From Bog-532 sp963775825 (lineage in GTDB: Bacteria; Actinomycetota; Actinomycetes; Streptosporangiales; Streptosporangiaceae): DNA of 64,000 nt. Position 1 is the stretch's first letter; every line of letters begins with the position of its first letter. Location: positions 1-64,000 of the forward strand of contig CAVZKY010000037.1 in the NCBI GenBank assembly GCA_963775825.1, written 5' to 3'. Under the pieces are notes generated by a model. The model saw only the letters and a list, made by a program, of their open reading frames with translations. It did no database searches and was not told the DNA's origin. A program made the position numbers and the translations under genes. Shown piece after piece: positions 48,466-57,504 of this stretch.

Positions 48466-49758
48466 ATGGACAGTTCGCCGGCACCGTGGTGGTGGCGGCG
48501 CTCGCCGGTCCGGGACGCCGTGTACGCCGTCGTGATGACGGTGATCACTGTGGCCGGGGCCTACGCCGAGGCCCACCCGAGGCAGGTCAGCGATCAGATC
48601 CCCGCGGGCACATCGGCCGCGCACACACCCACGGCCGCGCTGCTGCTCGTCGTGCTGGCCGGTCTCGTCCTCATCGGGCGGAACCAGTGGCCGCTGGCGG
48701 TGTACGCCGTATCCGTCGGCGCGGTGACCCTGTATTCGGCCCTGGGGTACGTCAACGGTGCGGCCCTGCTGCTGCCCGTGGTCGCCGTATACACCCTGGC
48801 CACCAAGGTGACGCCGCTGCGGGCCATCGGCTGGGCCGCGCTGGCCATCGCGGGGCTGATGACGGCCACGGGCCTGAACAACGCGTTCGGGCCGACCGGC
48901 GGGGACTTCTGGGTCATCCCGGGGGTGATCGGGGTGGCTTGCCTGGGCGGCATCGCCGTCGCCAGCCGCCGGGCCTACGTCACCTCGATCCAGGCCCGGG
49001 CCGAGCAGGAAGCGCGGCGCCGCATCGACGATGAGCGCCTGCGGATCGCCCGCGACCTGCACAACGTGGTCGCCCACACGATGGCGACGATCAACGTCCA
49101 GGCCAGCGCGGCCGCGCAGCTGCTCACCGACCGGCCCGAGGCGGCCGCGGCGGCGCTGCAGACGATCCGGGCCGCCAGCAAGGACGGCCTGCGGGAGCTG
49201 CGGGCCATCCTGAACGTGCTGCGGCGCGCCGACGAGGCGGAGCCGACCCAGCCGGCGTCGGGCCTAGCGCAGCTCGGCCCGCTGATCGACCGGGCAGGCC
49301 TGGCCGGGCTGCCCGCCACACTGACCGTGACCGGCCCGCCCCGGCCGCTGCCCGCGGCGGTCGAGCTGGCCGCCTACCGCATCGTGCAGGAGTCGCTGAC
49401 CAACACGATCCGGCACGCCGGCCAGGCGACCGCCACGGTGACACTGGCCTACCGGGACGCGGACCTGCTGATCGAGGTGACCGACACCGGGCGCGGGCCG
49501 GCGCCGGGCACCACCCGGGAAGCGGACCCCGCGGAGCGGGGGACGGGGACAGGCCACGGCCTGGCCGGCATGCGCGAGCGGGCCGCGTCCGTCGGCGGCG
49601 CCATCGAGGCGGGGCCGCGGGCGGCGGGCGGATTCCGGGTCGCGGCCCGGCTGCCGCTCCCACGGCCTGAGGCTGGGCTGCCTAGGGAGGTCGGCGAGAC
49701 GGAGACCGGGGCCAGGGAAGTTGCTGCGGGCGGCCCGCCGCGGGCCGGAGAGTCATGA
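48466..49758 (+). CDS. NarL-type sensor histidine kinase
   Basis: 430 residues from ATG 48466. Four to five membrane helices occupy residues ~16-165 (AVYAVVMTVITVAGAYA, AALLLVVLAGLVLIG, ALLLPVVAVYTLA, VIPGVIGVACLGGIAVA). The HisKA_3 dimerisation site is RLRIARDLHNVVAHTMATINVQA with His199. The ATP-binding domain has ELAAYRIVQESLTNTIRHAG (N box), VTDTGRGPAP (G1) and GTGHGLAGMRERAASVGG (G2). There is no extracytoplasmic sensor domain, so the membrane region itself probably senses. Its TGA overlaps the ATG of the response regulator. Confidence 0.93.
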   Translation: MDSSPAPWWWRRSPVRDAVYAVVMTVITVAGAYAEAHPRQVSDQIPAGTSAAHTPTAALLLVVLAGLVLIGRNQWPLAVYAVSVGAVTLYSALGYVNGAALLLPVVAVYTLATKVTPLRAIGWAALAIAGLMTATGLNNAFGPTGGDFWVIPGVIGVACLGGIAVASRRAYVTSIQARAEQEARRRIDDERLRIARDLHNVVAHTMATINVQASAAAQLLTDRPEAAAAALQTIRAASKDGLRELRAILNVLRRADEAEPTQPASGLAQLGPLIDRAGLAGLPATLTVTGPPRPLPAAVELAAYRIVQESLTNTIRHAGQATATVTLAYRDADLLIEVTDTGRGPAPGTTREADPAERGTGTGHGLAGMRERAASVGGAIEAGPRAAGGFRVAARLPLPRPEAGLPREVGETETGAREVAAGGPPRAGES

Positions 49759-50543
49759 TCCGGATCCTGCTGGCCGACGACCAGGCGCTGATCCGGGCCG
49801 GGTTCCGGGTGCTGCTCGAGGCCGCCGGCGACCTGGAGGTGGTCGGTGACGCCGTGGACGGCCAGCAGGCGGTGCAGCTGGCCCGCCGGGAACGCGCCGA
49901 CGTGGTGCTGATGGACATCCGGATGCCCGGCGTCGACGGACTGGAGGCGACCCGCCAGATCGCCGCCGACGAGGACCTGGCCGGGGTCAAGGTGATCATC
50001 CTGACCACGTTCGAGTCCGACGAGTACGTGTTCCAGGCCATCCGGGCCGGGGCGAGCGGGTTCCTGGTCAAGGACACCGAACCTGCCGAGCTGCTGCAGG
50101 CCGTCCGGGTGGTCGCCCGCGGGGACGCCCTGCTGTCCCCCAGCGTGACCCGCCGGCTGATCACCGATCTGGCCAGCCGCCCGGCGGCGCCGGTCCCGGA
50201 CGGCGGCCAGGCCCTGTCCGCGCTGACCGACCGGGAACGGGAAGTGCTGGCTCTGGTCGCGGGGGGACTGTCCAACGAGGAGATCGCCGGGCATCTGTGC
50301 CTGAGCCCGCTCACGGCCAAGACGCACGTCAGCCGGATCATGACCAAGCTGTCGGCCCGGGACCGCGCCCAGCTCGTCGTGCTGGCCTACGAGACCGGGC
50401 TCGTGTTGGCCCGGGGAGGCGGTGCTGGCCCGGGGGGGCGACCCCCCGGAACCCCCCGCATGCGCTTCGCGCCCGCGCGGCGGTACTTCGCCGACACACC
50501 GGCCGCTCACCGGGCCCGAAGGCCCGGTTCGCTGGGCCGGTAA
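49755..50543 (+). CDS. NarL/LuxR-family response regulator
   Basis: 262 residues; the ATG overlaps the kinase stop (ATGA). Receiver domain: acidic pair DD8-9, phospho-acceptor D54 in VVLMDIRMPGVDG, Thr in IILTTFE and Lys in FLVKDTEPAE. LuxR DNA-binding domain: LTDREREVLALVAGGLSNEEIAGHLCLSPLTAKTHVSRIMTKL. A normal protein would end near ETGLV (about residue 217); here ~45 extra residues (RGGGAGPGGRPPGTPR...) are read from a dispersed 3'-end element. It probably controls its own operon and/or membrane-stress targets. Confidence 0.93.
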   Translation: MIRILLADDQALIRAGFRVLLEAAGDLEVVGDAVDGQQAVQLARRERADVVLMDIRMPGVDGLEATRQIAADEDLAGVKVIILTTFESDEYVFQAIRAGASGFLVKDTEPAELLQAVRVVARGDALLSPSVTRRLITDLASRPAAPVPDGGQALSALTDREREVLALVAGGLSNEEIAGHLCLSPLTAKTHVSRIMTKLSARDRAQLVVLAYETGLVLARGGGAGPGGRPPGTPRMRFAPARRYFADTPAAHRARRPGSLGR

Positions 50544-50545
50544 CG
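50425..50545 (+). repeat. Gene-3'-end structured element, copy at the response regulator
   Basis: CCGGGGGGGCGACCCCCCGG (hairpin 1, GCGA loop), AACCCCCCGC, GGCGGTACTTCGCCGACACA, CCGGCCGCTCA, then hairpin 2 CCGGGCC-CGAA-GGCCCGG and TTCGCTGGGCCGGTAA. Same order as the minus-strand copies at 24400-24560 and 50630-50745. It overlaps the 3' end of the response-regulator frame. Confidence 0.72.
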
Positions 50546-50629
50546 ATCGCCTCGCCGTAGGTCCTGCTGCGGTGCTCGCCGATAGCACCGGCGGGATCAA
50601 CGGTCACCTGGCTCGGGTTACGGCGGCAT

Positions 50630-50745
50630 ATCTGACCGGCCCAGCGAGTCCCGGGCCGCAGGCCCGGGCGAGTGGCCGGTACTACGGACTGCACCACGGC
50701 GGGCTGCGGGGGGCCCAGGGGGGTCGCCCCCCCGGACGGCGTCCG
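50630..50745 (-). repeat. Gene-3'-end structured element, copy at hemW
   Basis: Minus strand, 15-25 bases after the hemW stop: GTCCGGGGGGGCGACCCCCC (hairpin 1, GCGA loop), TGGGCCCCCCGC, a spacer ending TAGTACCGGCCACTC, then CCCGGGCC-TGC-GGCCCGGG (hairpin 2) and ACTCGCTGGGCCGGTCA. It faces the copy at 50425-50545 across the convergent gap. Confidence 0.72.
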
Positions 50746-51963
50746 CTAGCCGGTTAGGTCGCGGATTACGGCATCGGCTAGGAGGCGGCCGCGGAGGGTG
50801 AGGACGACGCGGCCGGCGGCCAGGGCGGGCCCGTCGGCGAGGCCGTCCGCTACCGCTTTCTCCGCCGCGTCCCGGCCGGCCGGATCCAGTTCCGTGCCGG
50901 GGCAGCCGTCGGACAGGCGGGTCAGCAGCATGATCCGCTCCAGCTGGCGCTCGGCCGGGGTCAGCGTCTCCCGTGCGTGGCCGGGACTCGTGCCGGCACC
51001 GATCCGGCCGGCGTAGGCGGACGGATGCTTGACGTTCCACCACCGGGTGCCGCCCACGTGGCTGTGCGCACCCGGGCCGACGCCCCACCAGTCGCCGCCG
51101 GTCCAGTAGAGCATGTTGTGCGCGCAGCGGGCCGGGCCGGACGCGGCCCAGTTGGACACCTCGTACCAGCTGAGGCCGGACGCGGTGAGCGTCTCCTCGG
51201 CGATCAGGTAGCGGTCGGCCATCGCGTCGTCGTCCGGCGCGGGCAGCTCGCCGCGCCGGACGCGGGCCGCGAGCCTGGTGCCTTCCTCCACGATGAGCGC
51301 GTAGGCGGAGATGTGGTCCGGGCCCGCGGCCAGCGCGGTCTCCAGCGACCGGCGCCAGTCCGCGTCGGTCTCCCCCGGCGTGCCGTAGATGAGATCCAGG
51401 CTCACGTGCTCGAACCCGGCGGCCCGGGCCCATCCCACGCACTGGGCCGGGCGCCCCGGCTCGTGCACCCGGTCCAGCACGGCCAGCACATGCGGCTGAG
51501 CCGACTGCATCCCGAACGACATGCGGCTCACCCCGTGGGCCCGCAGGTGCACCAGGTCCTGTTCCGTTACAGTTTCTGGATTGGCCTCGACGGTCACCTC
51601 GGCGCCCGGCGCCAGCCCGAACTCGCCGTCGATCACCCGCAGGATCTCGCCCAGCCGCTCCGGCCGCAGTACGGTCGGCGTGCCGCCTCCGATGAACACG
51701 CTGGTGACGGGGACGTCCGCGGCACCGAGCACGCGGCGGGCGAGCCGGATCTCGGCGGCCGCCTGGCCTGGGTAGCTGTCCCGGGAGGCGCCCCCGCCCA
51801 GCTCAGCGGCGGTGTAGGTGTTGAAGTCGCAGTAGCCGCAGCGGGACACGCAGAACGGCACGTGGACGTAGAAGCCGAACGGCCGGCGGCCGACGGCCGT
51901 CGCGGCGGCGGGCAGCGTCCCGTCCGCCGGGACGGGCTCGCCCTCGGGAAGCGCGCCGGGCAT
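50746..51963 (-). CDS. hemW: Radical SAM heme chaperone HemW (HemN-like)
   Basis: 405 residues. The radical-SAM cluster motif is CVSRCGYCDF (C38, C42, C45) after FYVHVPF. VFIGGGTPTVL, VTVEANPETV, GVSRMSFGMQSAQPHVLAVLDR and VSLDLIYGTPGET are the family blocks, and the HemW-type C-terminal winged region follows (EVSNWAASGPARCAHNMLYW). The CxxxCxxC motif is followed by DF rather than the additional Cys of true HemN, so it is a heme carrier rather than coproporphyrinogen dehydrogenase. Translated two bases after the MOSC gene. Confidence 0.92.
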   Translation of the reverse strand: MPGALPEGEPVPADGTLPAAATAVGRRPFGFYVHVPFCVSRCGYCDFNTYTAAELGGGASRDSYPGQAAAEIRLARRVLGAADVPVTSVFIGGGTPTVLRPERLGEILRVIDGEFGLAPGAEVTVEANPETVTEQDLVHLRAHGVSRMSFGMQSAQPHVLAVLDRVHEPGRPAQCVGWARAAGFEHVSLDLIYGTPGETDADWRRSLETALAAGPDHISAYALIVEEGTRLAARVRRGELPAPDDDAMADRYLIAEETLTASGLSWYEVSNWAASGPARCAHNMLYWTGGDWWGVGPGAHSHVGGTRWWNVKHPSAYAGRIGAGTSPGHARETLTPAERQLERIMLLTRLSDGCPGTELDPAGRDAAEKAVADGLADGPALAAGRVVLTLRGRLLADAVIRDLTG

Positions 51964-51964
51964 G

Positions 51965-52644
51965 TCAGCCAGCCGGGGTGGCCGGGGTGGCCGGGTCCGG
52001 CACTAGCTGGTCCCCGGCGCCGGTGACGGTTATGTCCCACTTCGAGCTGCGTTCGGGCACGGCGGACAGGCGGGCCAGCAGCTCCCGGTCGCCATAGAAG
52101 GCGCGCATCGACTCCGCCACCGTGACCTGGACCCGGGCGGTGGGCCGGGACAGCACGGTCACCGGGTCACCGGGCCGCACGATGCCCTCCGCCCGCACGC
52201 GCAGGTAAGCGCCGGGGCGCCCGGCCTGCGCGAACCGCTTGACCCAGCCTTTCTCCCCGGTCCAGCTCCGGAACGTCCCGCACGGAATGCGGCAGGACGT
52301 GACCTGCACCTCGGCGGTGCCGAGCCGCCAGCGCTCGCCGATCAGCGCATTGGTGACGTCCAGGCCGGCGGTCGTGATGTTCTCGCCGAACATGCCGTCG
52401 CGGACCGGCCGGTACAGCTGGCCCGCCCACCAATCCAGGTCTTCCCGGGCGTAGACGTAGATCGCCTGCTCCGGGCCGCCGTGGTTCTCCAGGTCGGCCT
52501 GCTCGTCGCCGTCGAGGCCGAGCGGCCGACGTGGACGGCGCCGTCCGCCGGGTGCTTTTCGATAGCGGTCCGCTGGAGCCGGCCGGCCCAGTCGACCTTC
52601 ACCGCACGCCCGATATTGACCGAGATGACCTGTCCGCTGTCCAC
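51965..52644 (-). pseudogene. MOSC-domain protein (YiiM-like), one frameshift
   Basis: GTG near 52644 opens DSGQVISVNIGRAVKVDWAGRLQRTAIEKHP. A missing C at about 52527 separates this from GPLGLDGDEQADLENHGGPEQAIYVYAREDL, the MOSC core. The second frame continues MFGENITTAGLDVTNALIGERW, VQVTSCRIPCGTF (conserved Cys of the sulfur-carrier site) and GIVRPGDPV to the stop at 51965. MOSC domains bind sulfur or molybdenum cofactor; YiiM-type proteins act in reductive detoxification of N-hydroxylated compounds. One indel in a GC run may be an error. Confidence 0.83.
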
Positions 52645-52785
52645 CTAGCGCAGGATAGGTGAGCAGGACCAGCGGGTCGAACGGTTAACCTCCGGCGGCC
52701 TGGGCCGGCACTTGCCCGGGCGCTTATCCGTTACATGCGTCAAGAGTTAGCTAGAATCAAAGTGTCGCACCTGCGGGAGGTTCTG

Positions 52786-53352
52786 GTGGCAGACCATCCG
52801 GCGTATCGGGCCCGTTCTCAGTTTGGCGGGTTCCAGGGCTTGGGGAGCATGCATCCGTCGCTGCGGGCGTCGGACGCTGACCGTGAGCAGCTCGTCGACG
52901 TGCTCAAGAACGCCTTCACTGAGGGCAGGCTGAGCCAGGACGAGTACAACGACCGGATGGAGCGGGCCTACACCGCCAAGACCTACGGCGAGCTGCGGGC
53001 CCTGGTGGGCGACCTGCCGGCGCAGGTCCCGCCCCACTTCACCGCATACCGGCCGCCCCAGACCAATTCGCTGGCGATCGCGTCGCTGGTGTTCGGCATC
53101 GCGGAGTTCTTCACCGGCGGGATCACTGCGGTGCCCGCGGTCGTGCTGGGGCACAAGGCCCGCCACCAGATCCGGATGACCGGGGAGCAGGGCAAGGGGA
53201 TGGCGACCGCCGGGCTCGTCCTGGGCTGGACCGCGATCGCCCTGTTCGCGCTGCTGATCGTGGTATTCGTGCTCGCGGCCGCGGCCTTTACCGCGCACGG
53301 CGGCCCCGGCGGCGGCGGGCACGTCAACGGCGCCTCAGCAACGTGCAGCTGA
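52786..53352 (+). CDS. DUF1707/DUF4190 membrane protein
   Basis: GTG 52786 (VADHPAYRARSQF) is chosen for the GGGAGG six bases upstream; an in-frame ATG at 52735 exists. The DUF1707 domain is SLRASDADREQLVDVLKNAF, EGRLSQDEYNDRMERAYTAKTYGELRALVGDLP. Two membrane helices follow with the DUF4190 pattern: NSLAIASLVFGIAEFF...AVVLGHKARHQIRMTGEQGKGMATAGLVLGW. The frame ends ASATCS at 53352; in another frame ATVQLIPKIVHGPPPP would extend it, so a late indel is possible. DUF1707 is a short SHOCT-like helical module of unknown role. Convergent with lepA. Confidence 0.8.
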   Translation: MADHPAYRARSQFGGFQGLGSMHPSLRASDADREQLVDVLKNAFTEGRLSQDEYNDRMERAYTAKTYGELRALVGDLPAQVPPHFTAYRPPQTNSLAIASLVFGIAEFFTGGITAVPAVVLGHKARHQIRMTGEQGKGMATAGLVLGWTAIALFALLIVVFVLAAAAFTAHGGPGGGGHVNGASATCS

Positions 53353-53411
53353 TCCCCAAGATCGTGCACGGGCCGCCGCCGCCTAAGGCGCCCTGACCAG
53401 GAGGCCCGTCG

Positions 53412-55343
53412 CTAGCGTTTGCTGTCGCTGCCCTGTGAGGTGGACAGTGCCGCTATGAAGGCTTCCTGCGGGACCTCGACCCGGCCGATCGTCTTCATCC
53501 GGCGCTTGCCCTCCTTCTGCCGTTCGAGGAGCTTGCGCTTGCGGGTGATGTCACCGCCGTAGCACTTGGCCAGCACGTCCTTGCGCAGCGCCCGGATGTT
53601 CTCCCGAGCGATGATCCGGGCCCCGACCGCGGCCTGGATCGGCACCTCGAACTGCTGGCGCGGGATCAGCTCCTTCAGCTTCGCGGTCATCGACAGCCCG
53701 TACTCACGGGCTTCGTCGGCGTGCACGATCTGGCTGAACGCGTCCACCGGCTGGCCCTGCAGCAGGATGTCCACCTTGACCAGGTCCGCTTCCTGCTCAC
53801 CGGCCGGGTCGTAGTCGAGCGATCCGAAGCCGCGGGTGCGGGACTTGAGCTGGTCGAAGAAGTCGAAGATGATCTCGGCCAGCGGCATCGTGTACCGGAT
53901 CTCCACCCGGTCCGATGACAGGTACTCCATGCCGCCCAGCACCCCGCGCCGGCCCTGGCACAGGTCCATGATCGTCCCGATGTAGTCGCTCGGCGAGATG
54001 ATCGTGGCCCGCACGATCGGCTCGTACACCTTGGCGACCTTGCCGCCGACGGCCTTGCCGTCCGGACCGGTGGCGTTGCCCGGGACAATCGCGCTGGGGC
54101 CGCCCATGCTCGGGAAATCGCTCGGGTTGGTCACGGTCAGCTCGGCCCCGGACTCCATGACCACGCGGTAGACGACGTTCGGGGCGGTGGAGATCAGCTC
54201 CAGGTCGAACTCGCGCTCCAGCCGCTCCCGCACGATCTCCATGTGCAGCAGGCCGAGAAAACCGCACCGGAAACCGAACCCCAGCGCCGTCGAGGTCTCC
54301 GGCTCGTAGATCAGCGCGGCGTCGTTCAGCCGCAGCCGGTCCAGGGCGTCGCGCAGGTCCGGGTAGTCGTCGCCGTCCACCGGGTACAGCCCGGAGAACA
54401 CCATGGGCTTGGGGTGCTGGTATCCGGGCAGCGCCGCCGTGGCGCCGTGCGCGGCCGAGGTGACCGTGTCACCGACCCGCGCCTGCCGGACGTCCTTCAC
54501 CCCGGTGATGAGGTAGCCGACCTCGCCCGCGCCGAGGCCGCCGGACGGCAGCGGTTCCGGGGAGATGACGCCGACCTCGAGCGTCTCGTGCACCGAGCCG
54601 GTGGACATCATCTTGCTGCGTTCCCGCTTGGTCAGCAGCCCGTCGACGACCCGGACGTAGGTGATCACGCCGCGGTAGGTGTCGTAAACCGAGTCGAAGA
54701 TCAGGGCGCGGGGCGGGGCCGAAGGGTCACCGGACGGCGCGGGAACCTGGGCGACGATCGCGTGCAGCAGCTCGCGGACGCCCTCGCCCGTCTTGGCCGA
54801 GACGCGCAGCACCTCGCCGGGGTCACAGCCGATGATCCCGGCGATCTCTTCGGCGTACCGGTCGGGCTGGGCCGCGGGCAGGTCGATCTTGTTGAGCACC
54901 GGGATGATCTGCAGGTCCGCTTCCAGCGCCATATACAGGTTGGCCAGCGTCTGCGCCTCGATCCCCTGCGCCGCGTCGACGAGCAGCACGGCGCCTTCGC
55001 ACGCGGCGAGCGAGCGCGACACCTCGTAGGAGAAGTCGACGTGGCCGGGGGTGTCGATGAGGTTCAGCACGTACCGGTGGCCGTCTTCGCCGGTCCACGG
55101 CAGCCGCACCGCCTGGCTCTTGATGGTGATGCCGCGTTCCCGCTCGATGTCCATCCGGTCCAGGTACTGAGCGCGCATGTTGCGGTTCTCGACCACGCCG
55201 GTGAGCTGCAGCATCCGGTCGGCCAGCGTCGACTTGCCGTGGTCGATGTGCGCGATGATGCAGAAGTTGCGAATCACCGCTTGGTCGGTCCGGCCCGGCT
55301 CGATGCGTTCGGCCGAGGCCGGACCGGTCGCGGGTGACGTCAT
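53412..55343 (-). CDS. lepA: Elongation factor 4 (LepA)
   Basis: 643 residues from ATG 55343 (MTSPATGPASAER). G1 AHIDHGKST (31-39), RGITIKSQAVRLPW (switch I), LIDTPGHVDFSYEVSRSLAACEG (G3), VLNKIDLPAA (G4), VSAKTGEG (G5). Then domain II, VGYLITGVKDVRQARVGDT, and the LepA-specific C-terminal domain ending DVLAKCYGGDITRKRKLLERQKEGKRRMK. It back-translocates stalled ribosomes. The frame is open upstream of 55343, but that part is not LepA-like. The intact frame contrasts with the MOSC gene nearby. Confidence 0.97.
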   Translation of the reverse strand: MTSPATGPASAERIEPGRTDQAVIRNFCIIAHIDHGKSTLADRMLQLTGVVENRNMRAQYLDRMDIERERGITIKSQAVRLPWTGEDGHRYVLNLIDTPGHVDFSYEVSRSLAACEGAVLLVDAAQGIEAQTLANLYMALEADLQIIPVLNKIDLPAAQPDRYAEEIAGIIGCDPGEVLRVSAKTGEGVRELLHAIVAQVPAPSGDPSAPPRALIFDSVYDTYRGVITYVRVVDGLLTKRERSKMMSTGSVHETLEVGVISPEPLPSGGLGAGEVGYLITGVKDVRQARVGDTVTSAAHGATAALPGYQHPKPMVFSGLYPVDGDDYPDLRDALDRLRLNDAALIYEPETSTALGFGFRCGFLGLLHMEIVRERLEREFDLELISTAPNVVYRVVMESGAELTVTNPSDFPSMGGPSAIVPGNATGPDGKAVGGKVAKVYEPIVRATIISPSDYIGTIMDLCQGRRGVLGGMEYLSSDRVEIRYTMPLAEIIFDFFDQLKSRTRGFGSLDYDPAGEQEADLVKVDILLQGQPVDAFSQIVHADEAREYGLSMTAKLKELIPRQQFEVPIQAAVGARIIARENIRALRKDVLAKCYGGDITRKRKLLERQKEGKRRMKTIGRVEVPQEAFIAALSTSQGSDSKR

Positions 55344-55564
55344 AGGTGACACAGGCATCCGTTTGGGTGAGAGTACGTACTGTTGGTCGGGTCCGTCCCA
55401 TAGCCTGGGCGCGGCGGTCCCGGGCTGCCGTGGCCGACAGGCACCGAGTCCGGCCGGACCGGCTGCCACGACCATCCGCCGCTACACTACGGCAGCCCGC
55501 TGCGGCGCCGGACCGTGCGAGCCTGGCCAGACCATCTCAATGGTCCCATGTTCGGGAGGTGCCC

Positions 55565-56695
55565 ATGGCTGGCGGCCCCGGGTCACCGTCCGGGCCGGGC
55601 TCCGGTTCCGGGGCGCGTGCGGCGGGCGCCGGTGCGGTGCGCTGGTTCCTCGTCCGGGTCGCCGCCGCGGTCGCCGCGATGGCGATCGTGCTCCTCGTGG
55701 GCGGCTTCCTGCTCGGCCACCAGGCCAGCGGGCGGGCCGCCGCCTGGGCGAAATCCAGCGGGCAGGACGCGCTGTGGCTCGGTCACGGCTGGCTGGCCGG
55801 CCCGGGCGCTGGCGCGGGCGGCGCCGGGGGCAGGAGCGGTTCGGGCGGGCGCGACAGCTACGGCGGGGACAGCGGCGGGGGGCTCGCCGCGCTGACCGCG
55901 CGGATCAGGGGGTCCGGGGTCAGCGACGTCTACGTGCTGGCCGGGCAGCTCAGCGCGGGCGGCCAGCTGGACCCGTCGCAGTACTCCGGGGCCGCGGCCT
56001 TCCTGCGCTCCTTTCATGCCGCGCTACCGCACGTCCGGGTGTGTGCCTGGCTGAACGGGACGGTCGGCCAGGGGCAGCTCGACCTCGACGACACGGCGGT
56101 CCGGGCCGCCGTGGTGGCGTCGGCGGCCGCCCTCCTGCACGCCGGGTTCGGCGGCATCAGCTACGACCTGACCCCGGTGGCCAGCGGGAACAGCGGGCTG
56201 CTGGACCTGCTGGACGCGACCCGGGCGCTGCACCCGGGAGTCTTGTCGGTGGACGCGCCCAAGGTAGAGCCGCTCGCCGGGATGGGGCTGCCCGCCGCGC
56301 TCATCACGCGCCGGCCGGTGTTCTGGACGTCCGGTTACTTGGGCGACGTGGCCAGCCGGGTCAGCCAGGTCGCGCTGATGAGCTACGACACCGGTGTGCC
56401 GGTGCCGTCCTGGTACAGCGGGTACATGGCACGCGAAACCGCCATCGCGCTGCGCGCGGTCCCTGCGGGGGTCGGCCTCGTCATCGGCCTGCCCGCGTTC
56501 GCCGGCAGCACGCTCGGCCACCATGGGTCGGCCGAGACGGTCCCGGCCGCGATCCACGGCGTCCGGGCCGCGCTGACCGGCAGCCATCATCCCCGCAGCA
56601 CGCTGGGCGTCGGGCTTTATACCGCGGACAGCGCCACCGCCCAGGACTGGTCCGCCTACCAGTCCGGCTGGGTCGCGCCCGGCGGCAGCGGCTGA
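55565..56695 (+). CDS. Membrane-anchored protein with a glycoside-hydrolase-like barrel
   Basis: 376 residues from ATG 55565 with GGGAGGT upstream. A Gly/Ser/Pro-rich start is followed by one membrane helix (FLVRVAAAVAAMAIVLLVGGFLLG, ~27-50) and a Gly/Ser linker (~85-110). The ~260-residue exterior domain has barrel-like alternation: SDVYVLAGQLSAGG, HVRVCAWLNGTVG, FGGISYDLTPVASGNSGLLDLLDATR, VFWTSGYLGDV, QVALMSYDTGVPV and GVGLVIGLPAF. FGGISYDLTPV ... VALMSYD resembles GH18-type strands, with a polar D at the end of a strand (YDLTP), but the full DxxDxDxE is missing. An exported sugar-related function is a guess. Confidence 0.6.
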   Translation: MAGGPGSPSGPGSGSGARAAGAGAVRWFLVRVAAAVAAMAIVLLVGGFLLGHQASGRAAAWAKSSGQDALWLGHGWLAGPGAGAGGAGGRSGSGGRDSYGGDSGGGLAALTARIRGSGVSDVYVLAGQLSAGGQLDPSQYSGAAAFLRSFHAALPHVRVCAWLNGTVGQGQLDLDDTAVRAAVVASAAALLHAGFGGISYDLTPVASGNSGLLDLLDATRALHPGVLSVDAPKVEPLAGMGLPAALITRRPVFWTSGYLGDVASRVSQVALMSYDTGVPVPSWYSGYMARETAIALRAVPAGVGLVIGLPAFAGSTLGHHGSAETVPAAIHGVRAALTGSHHPRSTLGVGLYTADSATAQDWSAYQSGWVAPGGSG

Positions 56696-56757
56696 CCCCG
56701 GGGGGCGTGGGGGCGGGCTGGCTTGCCTGGGGCCGCGGGACCCGTGATGATGGCGCG

Positions 56758-57276
56758 ATGAATTGGATCGCGCCGGACGTCACCCGCGTCGACGAGCCGC
56801 TCACCGCCGACGAGCAGGCCACCCAGGAGGGACTGCTGGACTGGCACCGGGCCACCCTGCTGTGGAAGTGCTCCGGGCTGACCGGCGAGCAGCTGGCCCG
56901 CTGCCCGGTGCCGCCGTCGAACCTGTCCCTGCTCGGTCTGGTCCGGCACATGGCGGATACCGAGCGGGCCTGGTTCCGCCGCCGTGCGGGCGGCCAGCCG
57001 GTGCCGGACGTCTACCATCGGGAGGACCGGCCGGACGCGGCGTTCGAGGAGGCCAGCGCGTCGGAGGCAGAAGCCGACTACACGCGGCTGGTGGACGAGC
57101 AGGAGCTGTGCCGGCAGGCCGTGGCCGGCCAGCCGCTGGAGCAGCAGTTCACCCATCCGAAATGGGGGCCGATGTCGCTGCGCTGGGTCTACGACCACAT
57201 GATCGCGGAGTACGCCCGGCACATCGGCCACGCCGACCTGCTGCGGGAATGTATCGACGGAGCCACCGGCGAATGA
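56758..57276 (+). CDS. DinB-family (DUF664) protein
   Basis: 172 residues from ATG 56758. A four-helix-bundle pattern with WHRATLLWKCSGLTGEQLA, SLLGLVRHMADTERAWFRR (first metal His in RHMADTE) and SLRWVYDHMIAEYARHIGHADLLRE (the HxxxYxRHxGH site with two further His) defines the DUF664/DinB group. Some relatives are mycothiol-dependent maleylpyruvate isomerases or metal-dependent thiol transferases; which applies here is unknown. It lies upstream of rpsT on the same strand. Confidence 0.88.
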   Translation: MNWIAPDVTRVDEPLTADEQATQEGLLDWHRATLLWKCSGLTGEQLARCPVPPSNLSLLGLVRHMADTERAWFRRRAGGQPVPDVYHREDRPDAAFEEASASEAEADYTRLVDEQELCRQAVAGQPLEQQFTHPKWGPMSLRWVYDHMIAEYARHIGHADLLRECIDGATGE

Positions 57277-57504
57277 TCCCGGGCCGGGCGGGCCCCGGGC
57301 CGGAGCGGCGATGAGCCGCCAAGAGCGGGCGGCGACCGGGTAGAATGGGACGCACGGAAGCGGCCCGGTTTGAGGATTGGCCGCTATCTCGGATATCCTT
57401 CGTCGTCGCCTAATCGCGCCTGGCCGCATGCGGTCGCGCCGGACGCGGCGTTGTTTCACCCGACCGTAGCTGTGACTTCAACAAACTTCGAGCGAGGCTT
57501 TCGC

